A stretch of DNA of 64,000 nt from positions 87,453 through 151,452 of the forward strand of contig JBFFEY010000004.1 in the NCBI GenBank assembly GCA_041558415.1. Reading direction: 5' to 3'. The translations under genes were made by a program, and so were the position numbers. This DNA is from SG8-39 sp041558415 (GTDB lineage Bacteria; Pseudomonadota; Gammaproteobacteria; Burkholderiales; SG8-39). Position 1 is the stretch's first letter; each line of letters begins with the position of its first letter. Below, piece after piece: positions 7,327-16,093 of the stretch. Under the pieces are notes generated by a model. That model saw only the letters and a program-made list of their open reading frames with translations, was not told where the DNA came from and made no database searches.

Positions 7327-10300
7327 ATGCGTTGCACCGCCTGCAAGTTTGAGAACCCGCCGAAGGCGCGCTTTTGCGGCCAGTGCGGCGCCTCGCTCGC
7401 GGCGCGCTGCCCGGCCTGCAACGAGCCGGTCACGCCCGAGTTGCGCTTTTGCACGGCCTGCGGACACGCCCTCGCTTCCCCCGCGGCTGGCGCCGCAGCG
7501 CCCGCCGCGCCGGCCGCGCCGGCCGCCGAGGAAGGCGAGCGGCGCCACGCGACCGTCGCATTCTCCGACCTCTCCGGCTACACGGCGCTAAACGAGCGCC
7601 TAGACCCCGAAGAGGTCGAGGCGATCATGGCGCGCATCAAACGCGAGGCCGTCGCCATCGTCGAACGTCACGGCGGCACCGTCAACCAGTTCGTCGGCGA
7701 CGAGATCATGGCCCTGTACGGCGTGCCGGTGGCGCGGCGCGACGACCCGGGTCGTGCGGTGCGCGCCGCGTTCGAGCTGCATGCCGCGGTGCGCGCCATC
7801 AGCGAAGAGCTCGCGTCGCGCATCGGCAGCACGCTCGGCATGCACACCGGCGCGAGCACGGGACTCGTCGTCGTGCGGCGCAGCGATGCGCGCGCCGGGC
7901 AGTTCACGGTGACCGGCGACACGGTGAACACCGCGGCGCGTCTGCGCGCGCTCGCGGCGGACGACGAGGTGGTGGTCGGCGCCGACACCTGGCGCGAGAT
8001 CTCGGCGCTGTTTGACGCCGAAGCCGGCGACGCCATCAGCGTCAAGGGCAAGCAGCAGCCGGTGGTGCCGTACCGCATCCGCGGCATGCGCAGCCGCGCC
8101 GAGGCGGGCCGCCCCTTCGTCGGGCGTACCGAGGAGCTGCAGCAGTTCGACGCACTGCTGCGCACCTGCCGCGAACTCGGGCGCGGCCGCGTGATCATCG
8201 TGCGCGGCGACCCGGGGATCGGCAAGACGCGCCTGCTCGGCGAATTTCATGCACATGCTGCAGCGAGCGGCTTCGCCTGTCACAGCGCGCTGGTGCTCGA
8301 CTTCGGCGCCGAGACCGGGCGCGACGCCGTGCGCAGCCTGGCGCGTGGTCTGCTCGGGCTGGGGTCCGATGCGGACGAGCCCGCGCGCCGCAGCGCGGCG
8401 CAGCGCGCCTGCGCCGACGGCGTGACGGCGGCCGAAAACGAGATGTTCGTCTGCGTGCTGCTCGACATCGAGCCGCCGCCCGCGCAACGCCCGATCTACG
8501 CCGCCTTGTCGCGCGAGGCGCGCATGCGCGGCCTGCGCGACACGCTCTGCGATCTCGTGCGTCAGGCGGGGGTCGGCGGTCCCTTGATGCTGCTGATCGA
8601 GGACGTGCACTGGGCAGACAGCTTGACGCTCGACCGGATTGCCGCGGTCGCGGCACTCACCCAGTCGCAGCCGCTGCTGCTGGTCGCCTCGACGCGCTTC
8701 GACAACGACCCCACCGCAGGCCCCTGGCGCACCGCCCTGCACGGGCTGCCGACGACGGGCGTCAATCTCGTCCCGCTCTCGGGAGACGAGGCCGAGCGGC
8801 TCGCCCATTCCTTCGCCGGCATGGCGGACGCGCTGATGCGCGAGTGCGTGCAGCGCGCCGCGGGCAATCCGCTGTTCCTCGAGCAGCTGCTGCTGAACGC
8901 CGACGAAGCCGGCCAGGCGAGCCTGCCGGGCTCGATCCAGTCGCTGGTGCATGCGCGCCTCGACCGGCTCGAGGCGCCCCACAAACTGGCGGTGCAGGCG
9001 GCGGCGGTGCTCGGCCAGCGCTTTTCGCTCGAGGCGCTGCGTCACCTGATCGAGGATCCGGCCTACGACTGCGGTGCGCTGGTGGCGCACTTCCTCGTGC
9101 GTCGCGAGGAGGACGGCTTCCTCTTCAGCCACGCGCTGATCCGCAACGGCGTCTACGAGTCGCTGCTGCGCGCGCGACGCCGCCCGCTGCCCGCGCGCGC
9201 CGCGCAGTGGTTCGAGACGAGCGATCCGGTGCTCGCCGCCGAGCACTGGGACCGCGCCGAGGATGCGCGCGCGGCCGATGCCTACCTGAGCGCGACGCAG
9301 TCGGAGGCCCGCCAGTTCCGCTACGAACGCGCGCTCGCCCTCGCCGAGCGCGGCCTCGAGCTCGCCGCCGACGGCGGGCCACGCGTCGCGCTGCTCATGG
9401 CGCGCGGCAACCTGTTGCTCGAGCTCGGCCGCACGTCCGAGAGCATCGACGCCTACCAGGCCGCGCTCGGCTCTGCGAAGGCACCGGCCGATCGCTTGCG
9501 TGCGCTCGTCGGCATGGCCTCGGGCATGCGCGTAAACGATCGCATCGACGATGGTCTCGCCGCGCTCGCCGAGGCGCAGCCGCTCGCCGAGCAGGCCGGA
9601 CTGGCGCTCGAGCTCGCGCAGCTGCATCACCTGCGCGGCAATCTTTACTTCCCGCTCGCCCGCCTGGACGACTGCCTGCGCGAGCATCAGGCCTCGCTCG
9701 AGCACGCGCGTGCCGCAGGTTCGGTCGAAGCCGAGGCGGTCGCGCTCGGCGGACTCGGCGATGCCTACTACCTGCAGGGCCGCATGCGCTCCGCGCACGA
9801 GCAGTTTGTGCGTTGCGTCGCGCTTTCGCGCGAGCACGGCTTCGCCAGGCTCGAAGCCTCGGTGCTGCACATGGTCGGCTGGACCGCGGAGTATCTGCTG
9901 CAGCCGCGCAGCGCAATGGACATCGGGCTCCAGGCGGTCGCGCTCGCCGCGCGACTGTCGGACCCGCGCGCCGAAATGCTTTCCCACGCATTGTTGGGCG
10001 CGATGGGCGCCAGGACGCTTGGCGAATTCGATCTGTCCGCCGTGCACCTCGCGGCGACGCGAGAGCTGGCCACGAAGCTGGGCGCGAAGCGCTTCTACGC
10101 GCAGGCGCTCCACGACGAGGCGTTGATCGCTCTGCGACAGGGAGACCGCGTGCGCGCGCGGCAACTCGTGCACGACGCCCTGGCGAGCGTCGGTGAGGCC
10201 GGACTGGGTTTCTTCGGCGGGGCGCTCTACGGCACGCTCGCCTGGACAACACACGACGCGACCGAGCGCGCCGAGGCGCTGCGTCAGGGGGAAGCGCTAC

Positions 10301-10632
10301 TCGAGGGAGGCGCGAACAGCCACAATCACTTCCTGTTCCGTGCGGCCGCGATCGAACTGATGCTCGAGCAGCGCGACTGGGACGAGGCGGAGCATCAATG
10401 CGAGCGGCTGGAACGCTATACCGCTCGCGAACCCCTGCCCTGGTCCGAATTTCTCGTCGCGCGGGGCCGTGCGCTCGCCCGCTTCGGGCGCGGCGAGCGC
10501 AGCGCCGAACTGCGCCAAACGCTCGCCGCGCTGCGCGAGAGCGCCGCGCGCGCCGAGTTCAACGTCGTGCTGCCGGCGCTCGACTCGGCGCTCGCGGCAA
10601 TGGGGTCAGACCCCGTCCTCGCGCAGAACTAG
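7327..10632 (+). CDS. Double zinc ribbon - class III adenylate cyclase - AAA ATPase - TPR regulator
   Basis: A 1101-residue multidomain signalling protein. Residues 1-46 hold two zinc ribbons (C3/C6/C17/C20 and C28/C31/C42/C45). An Ala/Pro linker leads to a class III nucleotidyl cyclase domain (about 72-245) with both metal aspartates, D81 in FSDLSGYT and D125 in FVGDEIMALYG, and the transition-state motif GDTVNTAARL. The usual purine-selecting Lys is Gln121. From about 260 comes a PFVGRTEEL-type AAA/STAND ATPase with Walker A GDPGIGKT (about 294-301) and LLIEDVHWAD as Walker B. The remaining 450 residues are TPR-like helices. The family resembles bacterial cyclase-AAA-TPR fusions whose inputs are mostly unknown. 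A 13-bp repeat supplies part of its last codons. Confidence 0.88.
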   Translation: MRCTACKFENPPKARFCGQCGASLAARCPACNEPVTPELRFCTACGHALASPAAGAAAPAAPAAPAAEEGERRHATVAFSDLSGYTALNERLDPEEVEAIMARIKREAVAIVERHGGTVNQFVGDEIMALYGVPVARRDDPGRAVRAAFELHAAVRAISEELASRIGSTLGMHTGASTGLVVVRRSDARAGQFTVTGDTVNTAARLRALAADDEVVVGADTWREISALFDAEAGDAISVKGKQQPVVPYRIRGMRSRAEAGRPFVGRTEELQQFDALLRTCRELGRGRVIIVRGDPGIGKTRLLGEFHAHAAASGFACHSALVLDFGAETGRDAVRSLARGLLGLGSDADEPARRSAAQRACADGVTAAENEMFVCVLLDIEPPPAQRPIYAALSREARMRGLRDTLCDLVRQAGVGGPLMLLIEDVHWADSLTLDRIAAVAALTQSQPLLLVASTRFDNDPTAGPWRTALHGLPTTGVNLVPLSGDEAERLAHSFAGMADALMRECVQRAAGNPLFLEQLLLNADEAGQASLPGSIQSLVHARLDRLEAPHKLAVQAAAVLGQRFSLEALRHLIEDPAYDCGALVAHFLVRREEDGFLFSHALIRNGVYESLLRARRRPLPARAAQWFETSDPVLAAEHWDRAEDARAADAYLSATQSEARQFRYERALALAERGLELAADGGPRVALLMARGNLLLELGRTSESIDAYQAALGSAKAPADRLRALVGMASGMRVNDRIDDGLAALAEAQPLAEQAGLALELAQLHHLRGNLYFPLARLDDCLREHQASLEHARAAGSVEAEAVALGGLGDAYYLQGRMRSAHEQFVRCVALSREHGFARLEASVLHMVGWTAEYLLQPRSAMDIGLQAVALAARLSDPRAEMLSHALLGAMGARTLGEFDLSAVHLAATRELATKLGAKRFYAQALHDEALIALRQGDRVRARQLVHDALASVGEAGLGFFGGALYGTLAWTTHDATERAEALRQGEALLEGGANSHNHFLFRAAAIELMLEQRDWDEAEHQCERLERYTAREPLPWSEFLVARGRALARFGRGERSAELRQTLAALRESAARAEFNVVLPALDSALAAMGSDPVLAQN
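10602..10614. repeat. Second copy of GGGGTCAGACCCC, inside a reading frame
   Basis: This 13-mer is identical to the outer end of the arms of the inverted repeat at 5914-5994. Here it lies within the last ten codons of the cyclase gene, encoding Gly-Ser-Asp-Pro, and sits 15 bp before the stop. No second arm is visible nearby. A solitary half-element at a gene end suggests insertion or recombination of a dispersed repeat that altered the C terminus. Confidence 0.75.
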
Positions 10633-11963
10633 GCCACCGTTTCAAGGACCTCGGCCACCGCGCCGAACATCTGGTCGAAGTGCTTCGGCTCGACGATGAG
10701 CGGCGGGCAAAAGCCGATGTTGTCGCCGATCGGGCGCACGTAGACGCCTTTCTCCCAGCACTTCTCGAACACCTCGAAGCCGCGCGCGCCGGGCGCGCCC
10801 GGACGCGGCGCGAGCTCGACGGCGCCGATCAGGCCGAGGTTGCGGCAGTCGACGACGTGCGGTGCGCCCTGGAAGGCGTGGACGCCGTCCTCGAACGCCT
10901 TGGCGAGCGTACCTGCCGCGCGCGTCAGCAGCCCTTCCTCTGCATACGTATCGAGCGCACCCATCGCCGCGGCGCAGGCAAGCGGATGGCCGGAGTAGGT
11001 ATAGCCGTGGAAGAACTCGACGCCGGCACTCGGCGTGTTCATGAACGTGTCGTAAATCGCGTCGGAGGCGATGACGCCGCCGAGCGGTACGGTGCCCGAG
11101 GTGATCGCCTTGGCGAACATCATCAGGTCGGGCTCGATGTCGAAGGTTTGCGCCGCGAACGGCGTGCCGAGCCGGCCGAAGCCGGTGATCACCTCGTCGA
11201 GGATCAACAGGATGCCGTGCCGCTGCGTGATCTCGCGCAGCCGCTTGAGGTAGCCCTCGGGCGGCACCAGCACGCCGCCGGCACCCGAGACCGGCTCGAC
11301 GATCACCGCGGCGATGTTCTCCGCGCCGTGCAGCGGGATGATGCGCTCCTCGAGCTCGTCGGCGAGCTCGGCGCCGCGCTCGGCGCAGCCGCGCACGAAG
11401 GCGCGCGTCTTCAGGTCCTGGGTGTGGCGCAGGTGATCGACGCCCGGCAGCAGCATGCCGGCGTAGGCCTTGCGGTTGAGCGACACGCCGCCCACCGAGA
11501 TGCCGGCCAGATTGACACCGTGGTAGCCCTTTTCGCGGCCGATGAAGCGCGTGCGCGAGGGCTCGCCCTGCAGGCGATGGTAGGCAAGCGCGATCTTGAG
11601 CGCGGTATCGGCCGCCTCCGAACCCGAATTGGTGAAGAACACATGGTTCAGGCTCTGCGGCGCGAGCGCGGCGACGCGCGCCGCCACCTCGAACGGCAGG
11701 CGATGGCCGAGCGAAAACGACGAAGCGTAGTCGAGCGTGCCGGCCTGCTTGCGGATCGCCTCGACGATCTTTGGCCGGCAATGGCCGGCGTTCACGCACC
11801 ACAGGGTGGCGAGGCCGTCGAGCACCTGCTTGCCATCCTCCGTGGTGTAGTACATGTCCTTCGCCGACGCGATCATCTTCGGCGCGCGCTTGAAGCGCCG
11901 GTTGTCGGTGAAGGGCATCCAGTAATGCTCCAGCGCCTGCGCGCCGGACTGCGCTGCGTTCAT
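10629..11963 (-). CDS. Omega-amino acid--pyruvate (beta-alanine) aminotransferase
   Basis: A 444-residue class III aminotransferase. It matches the beta-alanine--pyruvate transaminase group, beginning with HYWMPFTDNRRFKRAPKMI, a signature of that subgroup. The cofactor-binding regions are FFTNSGSEAADTALKIA and LILDEVITGFGRLG (Asp contacts the pyridine nitrogen), and the PLP lysine is in MFAKAITSGTVPLGGVI. YHGVNLAG supplies the aromatic stacking residue region. The reaction moves an omega-amino group to pyruvate. It converges with the cyclase gene and shares a CTAG at the stops. The toxin-antitoxin-like pair is upstream on the same strand but 30 bp away, so a shared transcript is possible but not implied. 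Confidence 0.9.
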   Translation of the reverse strand: MNAAQSGAQALEHYWMPFTDNRRFKRAPKMIASAKDMYYTTEDGKQVLDGLATLWCVNAGHCRPKIVEAIRKQAGTLDYASSFSLGHRLPFEVAARVAALAPQSLNHVFFTNSGSEAADTALKIALAYHRLQGEPSRTRFIGREKGYHGVNLAGISVGGVSLNRKAYAGMLLPGVDHLRHTQDLKTRAFVRGCAERGAELADELEERIIPLHGAENIAAVIVEPVSGAGGVLVPPEGYLKRLREITQRHGILLILDEVITGFGRLGTPFAAQTFDIEPDLMMFAKAITSGTVPLGGVIASDAIYDTFMNTPSAGVEFFHGYTYSGHPLACAAAMGALDTYAEEGLLTRAAGTLAKAFEDGVHAFQGAPHVVDCRNLGLIGAVELAPRPGAPGARGFEVFEKCWEKGVYVRPIGDNIGFCPPLIVEPKHFDQMFGAVAEVLETVA

Positions 11964-11993
11964 CAGCCGCTCCCTGTCTGGTTTCCGGCCGGG

Positions 11994-12365
11994 CTAGGCC
12001 GACAGCTGCAGCTCGGCACGCACCGCGTCCCAGGGCACCGCGACGCGGGCGCCGCGGCGCTCGATCAGGCCGAGGGCGACGAGCTGGCCGACGTCAGTAT
12101 GCACGTTCTTGTAGTCGCGCTGCAGGCGTTTTGCCAGCGCGTAAACGCTGAGCGCCCCCTCCGCGGCGAGTCGCTCGAGGAGCTGCCAGCGCGCCGGCGT
12201 CAGCGCCCTGAGCAGCGCCGGCAGGTCGGGCAGCGCGAGGATGCGGCGCGGCGCGAGCTGTCCGCCCGCATCGAGATGGATCCACGCCGCCTCGAAGCGA
12301 TCGAGCGCCTCCCCGGCGCCCTCGATACGCAGCTCGAGGCTGCGCTTGCCGCTCGCGCCATTCAT
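11994..12365 (-). CDS. HTH protein, TumA/HVO_A0114-like antitoxin
   Basis: A 123-residue protein whose second half is a winged helix: LTPARWQLLERLAAEG, then VYALAKRLQRDYKNVHTDVG as the recognition-helix region, then LGLIERRGARVAV as the wing. This arrangement fits the MarR-like HVO_A0114/TumA group, partners of TumE (DUF6516) toxins. The first 45 residues are a short strand-rich lead-in. Its start overlaps the end of the gene before it by ATGA (12362-12365), so the two are translationally coupled, with the toxin-like gene first, the order usual for TumE/TumA. Such antitoxins commonly bind their own promoter; a palindrome at 12624-12635 is a candidate site. Confidence 0.72.
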   Translation of the reverse strand: MNGASGKRSLELRIEGAGEALDRFEAAWIHLDAGGQLAPRRILALPDLPALLRALTPARWQLLERLAAEGALSVYALAKRLQRDYKNVHTDVGQLVALGLIERRGARVAVPWDAVRAELQLSA

Positions 12366-12628
12366 AGGCTCTCCAGATCGCGCTCGAAGTCGTAGCGCAG
12401 CTGCTCGACCGAGCGGAAGGCATAGGGGGCGCTACGCCCGCGCAGCCAGCGCGCGTGCGGTTGGGCCGGCCCATGCTCGTAGCGCAACAGGCAGTCGCCC
12501 TCGCGCAGATAGGCGAGGCGGTACATCAGGCCGCGCGCGCCGCGCGCCAGGTGGAGTTCGATGCAGTCGCCGTCGGGCAGCCAGCAGCGCTGCTCGAGCA
12601 GGACCTCAGGCACGGTCGGGGTCGCCAT
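12362..12628 (-). CDS. TumE-like (DUF6516) putative toxin
   Basis: An 88-residue protein. A strand-rich N terminus (VLLEQRCWLPDGDCIELHL) is followed by YRLAYLREGDCLLRYEHGP and ends in APYAFRSVEQLRYDFERDLE. The RYE/RYDN-type centre and the closing Y-x-F-x-S-x-E-x-L-x-x-DF pattern are those of the DUF6516/TumE family, which is annotated as the toxin of a type II system. I placed the start at the ATG at 12628, within a perfect palindrome; a longer frame reaching 12697 is open but would run into nadE. The call rests on pattern memory plus the coupled HTH partner; toxicity is an inference. Confidence 0.68.
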   Translation of the reverse strand: MATPTVPEVLLEQRCWLPDGDCIELHLARGARGLMYRLAYLREGDCLLRYEHGPAQPHARWLRGRSAPYAFRSVEQLRYDFERDLESL

Positions 12629-12635
12629 ATATGGC
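12624..12635. promoter_or_regulatory. 12-bp palindrome GCCATATATGGC over the toxin start codon
   Basis: Perfect dyad GCCATATATGGC spanning the start codon of the TumE-like gene (CAT at 12626-12628). A second short dyad, TTCTAGAA (12656-12663), lies nearer to nadE. The 43-bp gap between the divergent genes is AT-richer than its surroundings and must hold both promoters. A dyad here fits an autoregulatory operator for the HTH partner; this is inference. Confidence 0.45.
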
Positions 12636-12671
12636 CTACAGTACCATAGTTCATGTTCTAGAATTCTCCGC

Positions 12672-14693
12672 ATGGCGACCCGTGACCCCTTCTTCAACCT
12701 CTACCGCCACGGCTTCGCGCGCGTCGCGGTGGCAACGCCGGCGGTGCGCGTCGGCGATCCGCAGTTCAACGTGGCACGCACGCTCGAGCTGCTGCGCGCC
12801 GCCGCGCGGCGCAAGGCGCTGCTGGTGGTGTTTCCCGAGCTTGGCCTGTCGGCCTACAGCTGCGAGGACCTGTTCCACCAGCGCACGCTGATCGACGGCG
12901 CCGAGGCCGCGCTCACCGAGCTGCTGGCACGCAGCCGCGCCCTGCCGGTCGCGGCGCTGGTCGGCCTGCCGGTGCAGCTCGACGGCCTGCTGTACAACTG
13001 CGCCGCGCTGGTCAGTCGCGGACGCCTGATCGGTGTCGTGCCGAAGACCTACCCGCCGAACTATCGCGAGTTCTACGAACTGCGCCATTTCACCCCGGGC
13101 GACACGGCCAGCGCGCGGGACATCACGCTCGCCGGCCAGCGCGCGCCCTTCGGAACCGACCTGCTGTTCCGCCTCGCCGAGCTGCCCGGCTTCGTGCTGT
13201 TTCCCGAGGTTTGCGAGGACCTCTGGGTGCCGGCGCCGCCGTCGACCTTCGCCGCGCTCGCCGGCGCCACGGTGATCGCCAACCTCTCGGCGTCGAATAT
13301 CGTCATCGGCAAGCACGAATACCGACGCGAGCTGGCCTCGAACCAGTCGGCGCGCTGTATCGCCGCCTACCTGTTCAGCGCCGCCGGTGCGGGTGAGTCG
13401 ACCACCGATCTCGCCTGGGACGGCCACGCCATGGTGTGGGAGAACGGCACGCTGCTCGGCGAGTCGCGCCGCTTTGCGGACGAAGCGCAGCTCACCTACG
13501 CCGAGCTCGACCTGGAGCGCCTGGCCGCCGACCGCATGCGGCAGAACTCCTTCGGTCTTTCGGTGCGCCGCCACGGCGCCGAAGTGCGTCGCTTCCGGTC
13601 GGTGGAATTCTCGCTGCCGCTGCCGCGCGGGCGCGTCCCGCTCGAGCGGCGCATCGCGCGCTTTCCCTACGTGCCCGACGACCCGGCCACGCGTGACGCG
13701 CGCTGCGAGGAGGTCTATCGCATCCAGGTGCAGGGCCTTGCCACGCGCATGCGCGCCAGCGGCAGCCAGAAACTGGTCATCGGCATTTCCGGCGGCCTCG
13801 ATTCGACCCAGGCGCTGCTGGTCTGCGCGCGCGCCATGGACCAGCTCGGCCTGCCGCGTCGCAACATCCTCGCCTACACCATGCCCGGCTTCGCCACCAC
13901 CGCGCGCACGCGCAACCAGGCCTGGCAGCTGATGCGCGCCATCGGCGCGAGCGCCGAGGAGATCGACATCCGGCCCTCCTGTGCGCAGATGCTGAAGGAC
14001 CTCGGCCACCCCTTCGCCAAGGGGCGCAAGCTGTACGACGTCACCTTCGAGAACGTGCAGGCCGGCGAGCGCACCAGCCACCTGTTCCGCCTGGCGAATC
14101 ACCACGGCGGCATCGTCGTCGGCACCGGCGACCTGTCCGAGCTGGCGCTCGGCTGGTGCACCTATGGTGTTGGTGACCATATGTCGCACTACAACGTCAA
14201 CGCCTCGGTGCCCAAGACGCTGATCAAGTACCTCATCGGCTGGGTCGCGGGCTGCGGGCAGTTCGACCGCAGCGTCAGCCGCGCGCTCGAGCGCGTGCTC
14301 GCCACCGAGATCAGCCCGGAACTGGTGCCGGGCTCGAAGCGCGGGCAGCCGACGCAGCTCACCGAGGCCGTCATCGGACCCTACGCCCTGCAGGATTTTC
14401 ATCTCTATTACACGCTGCGCTTCGGCTACGCCCCGAGCAAGACCGCATTTCTCGCCTGGAGCGCCTGGCAAGGCCAGGACGGCTACACGCTTGGCGAGAT
14501 CCGCAAGTGGCTGGGCGTGTTCCTGACGCGCTTTTTCCAGACCAGCCAGTTCAAGCGCAGCGCGCTGCCGAATGCGCCGAAGGTCGGTTCCGGCGGTTCG
14601 CTTTCGCCGCGCGGCGACTGGCGCGCGCCATCCGACGGCAACGCGGCGGCCTGGCTGGCCGATCTCGAGCGGGTGCCGTCGAGCGCGCGCTAG
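12672..14693 (+). CDS. nadE: Glutamine-dependent NAD+ synthetase
   Basis: Makes NAD+ from nicotinate adenine dinucleotide, ATP and glutamine-derived ammonia, the last step of NAD synthesis. The 673-residue protein has an N-terminal nitrilase-type glutaminase domain (about 1-300) with the Glu in VVFPELGLSAYSCEDLF, the Lys in VPKTYPPNYREFYE and the nucleophilic Cys in LFPEVCEDLW. The C-terminal synthetase domain has the PP-loop VIGISGGLDSTQALLV near residue 375 and TGDLSELALGWCTYGVGDHM. This is the long bacterial form, not the ammonia-only NadE. The reading frame is open upstream, but the ATG at 12672 starts the conserved MATRDPFFNLYRHGF. Stops overlap the convergent M48 gene by CTAG. Confidence 0.95.
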   Translation: MATRDPFFNLYRHGFARVAVATPAVRVGDPQFNVARTLELLRAAARRKALLVVFPELGLSAYSCEDLFHQRTLIDGAEAALTELLARSRALPVAALVGLPVQLDGLLYNCAALVSRGRLIGVVPKTYPPNYREFYELRHFTPGDTASARDITLAGQRAPFGTDLLFRLAELPGFVLFPEVCEDLWVPAPPSTFAALAGATVIANLSASNIVIGKHEYRRELASNQSARCIAAYLFSAAGAGESTTDLAWDGHAMVWENGTLLGESRRFADEAQLTYAELDLERLAADRMRQNSFGLSVRRHGAEVRRFRSVEFSLPLPRGRVPLERRIARFPYVPDDPATRDARCEEVYRIQVQGLATRMRASGSQKLVIGISGGLDSTQALLVCARAMDQLGLPRRNILAYTMPGFATTARTRNQAWQLMRAIGASAEEIDIRPSCAQMLKDLGHPFAKGRKLYDVTFENVQAGERTSHLFRLANHHGGIVVGTGDLSELALGWCTYGVGDHMSHYNVNASVPKTLIKYLIGWVAGCGQFDRSVSRALERVLATEISPELVPGSKRGQPTQLTEAVIGPYALQDFHLYYTLRFGYAPSKTAFLAWSAWQGQDGYTLGEIRKWLGVFLTRFFQTSQFKRSALPNAPKVGSGGSLSPRGDWRAPSDGNAAAWLADLERVPSSAR

Positions 14694-15979
14694 CGCGATT
14701 CGCCGAGCGCCGCGGACACGAGCTTGGTTACCTCGAAGCCCTCGCAAGAGCTGAGCGGCCCGCCGCAGGCGTAGCCGGCGCGCGCCGCATCGCGTGCGCG
14801 CTGGTAGTAGACGCGCGCGGCATCCTCGAAGCCCAGGCCCTTCGCCGCTTCGCCGAGCATGAAATACGACAGGTCGGACAGCGTCTCGGCGCGCATCACC
14901 GACACCGCCAGCTCGCGCCAGGCGCCGGCCTGGTGATAGACCGGCCATTGGCCCTTGTTCGAGCGGTAGGTGATCGAGCAGGCGAAGGTGCAGCTGAACG
15001 CCACCTCGCCGCGGCGGAAGCGCTCGACCTCGCCCGCGACGAAGGTCAGCGCCTCGGCCGTCTTCGCCGTACGGCGCGCGTATTCCTCGCGGCTTTCCTC
15101 GCCCGCGCGCACCACGCGGCGCTCGTTGGATGCCTCGGGCACGGCGAGGAAGCTCGGCGCGCGCGTCTCGGGGCGTTCCTTCGCCGCGGCGTAGAGCGGC
15201 TCGACCTGCGGCGCCAGCGCCTGCAGCCGCTCGATGCGCGTCGCGGCCGCCGGGTGCGTCGAGAGGAATTCCATCGGCGCCCGACTGTCCTGCTTGGCCA
15301 TCTTGCGCCACAGGCTGATCGCCGCATTCGGGTCATAGCCGGCACGTGCGGCGAGCTCGATGCCGATCTGGTCGGCCTCGGTCTCGGCTTCGCGGCTGTT
15401 CGGCAGCGTGATCGCCAGCGCCGCGGCCATGGCGGCGATCTGCGCGTTGCGGTCGAAGTCGCGCGAGTCGCCCGACAGCACGGCGGCGGCGACCGTGGCG
15501 CCGATGCCGACGCCGATCGCCACCGACATGCGCTCGCGCGGGTGGCTGACCAGCGCATGCGCGATCTCGTGCCCCATCACGGCCGCGACCTCGTCGTCGG
15601 TGGCGTCGAGCTTTTCCCAGAAGCCGGTGTAGATGCCCATCTTGCCGCCGGCCATGCAGAACGCGTTGATCGTCTTCGGCTCGTCGATCAGCTCGATCTG
15701 CCAGTCCCAGTTCGCCGTGTCCGGGCGAAAGCGCACCGCCTGCGCGATCAGCCGGTCGGTGATTTCGTGCACCCGGCGCGCGCGCGGCGTGCCGACCTCG
15801 AGCTTTCCGCGGCTCTCGAGCTGCCCCATCATCGAACGATAGGCCGCCGCCGAGCCGCCGATGGCGTAGTCCTCGGAAACCAGCATGAACTGGTTGCGGC
15901 CCGTGATCGGGTTGGTGGCGCATCCGGCGAGCGCCGCGCAAAGCAGCACCGAGAAAAGCGGGCGAAGTCGTCGCAGCAT
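14690..15979 (-). CDS. M48-family zinc metalloprotease, lipoprotein
   Basis: A 429-residue periplasmic M48 peptidase, probably involved in envelope protein quality control. The N terminus is a lipoprotein signal (LLCAALAGC, lipid-carrying Cys20) followed by CATNPITGRNQFMLVSE, typical of LoiP/YcaL-like and related outer-membrane-anchored proteases. The zinc site is VMGHEIAHALVSH with the third ligand in SREAETEADQIG. STHPAAATRIERL closes the catalytic domain near residue 270. The last 160 residues are helical, with several cysteines, and are longer than in short LoiP-type proteins. It converges with nadE (shared CTAG) and is separated from lon by a gap holding a strong hairpin. Confidence 0.9.
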   Translation of the reverse strand: MLRRLRPLFSVLLCAALAGCATNPITGRNQFMLVSEDYAIGGSAAAYRSMMGQLESRGKLEVGTPRARRVHEITDRLIAQAVRFRPDTANWDWQIELIDEPKTINAFCMAGGKMGIYTGFWEKLDATDDEVAAVMGHEIAHALVSHPRERMSVAIGVGIGATVAAAVLSGDSRDFDRNAQIAAMAAALAITLPNSREAETEADQIGIELAARAGYDPNAAISLWRKMAKQDSRAPMEFLSTHPAAATRIERLQALAPQVEPLYAAAKERPETRAPSFLAVPEASNERRVVRAGEESREEYARRTAKTAEALTFVAGEVERFRRGEVAFSCTFACSITYRSNKGQWPVYHQAGAWRELAVSVMRAETLSDLSYFMLGEAAKGLGFEDAARVYYQRARDAARAGYACGGPLSSCEGFEVTKLVSAALGESR

Positions 15980-15995
15980 CCGCGACGATTCTACG

Positions 15996-16025
15996 CCGCG
16001 CGCCGGCCGCTCGCGGCCGGCGCGC
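15996..16025. repeat. 13-bp perfect hairpin between lon and the M48 gene
   Basis: Arms 15996-16008 and 16013-16025 pair perfectly around the tetraloop CTCG; the stem is all G and C (core GCGCGCCGGCCG). It lies downstream of the lon stop (16094) and before the M48 start (15979), both on the minus strand. There is no T-run after it, so a classic rho-independent terminator is doubtful. It could still act as an mRNA 3'-end stabiliser or a pause site. Confidence 0.6.
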
Positions 16026-16093
16026 GCTGCCGAGTATGACTTAGCGCACGCCGGAGCGCGGGGGCGCAGCGTCGGGCGCGGCGCCGGCCTGGC

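Noticed and set aside
7600..10254. 884-codon open frame antisense to the cyclase gene
   Set aside because: GC-rich coding sequence leaves long stop-free antisense frames; its product is compositionally skewed (Arg, Ala, Gln rich) and matches no fold, while the plus-strand frame has clear domains.
12651..15311. 886-codon minus-strand frame across nadE and the M48 gene
   Set aside because: Same artefact: it is antisense to nadE and out of frame within the M48 gene, both of which have intact catalytic motifs.
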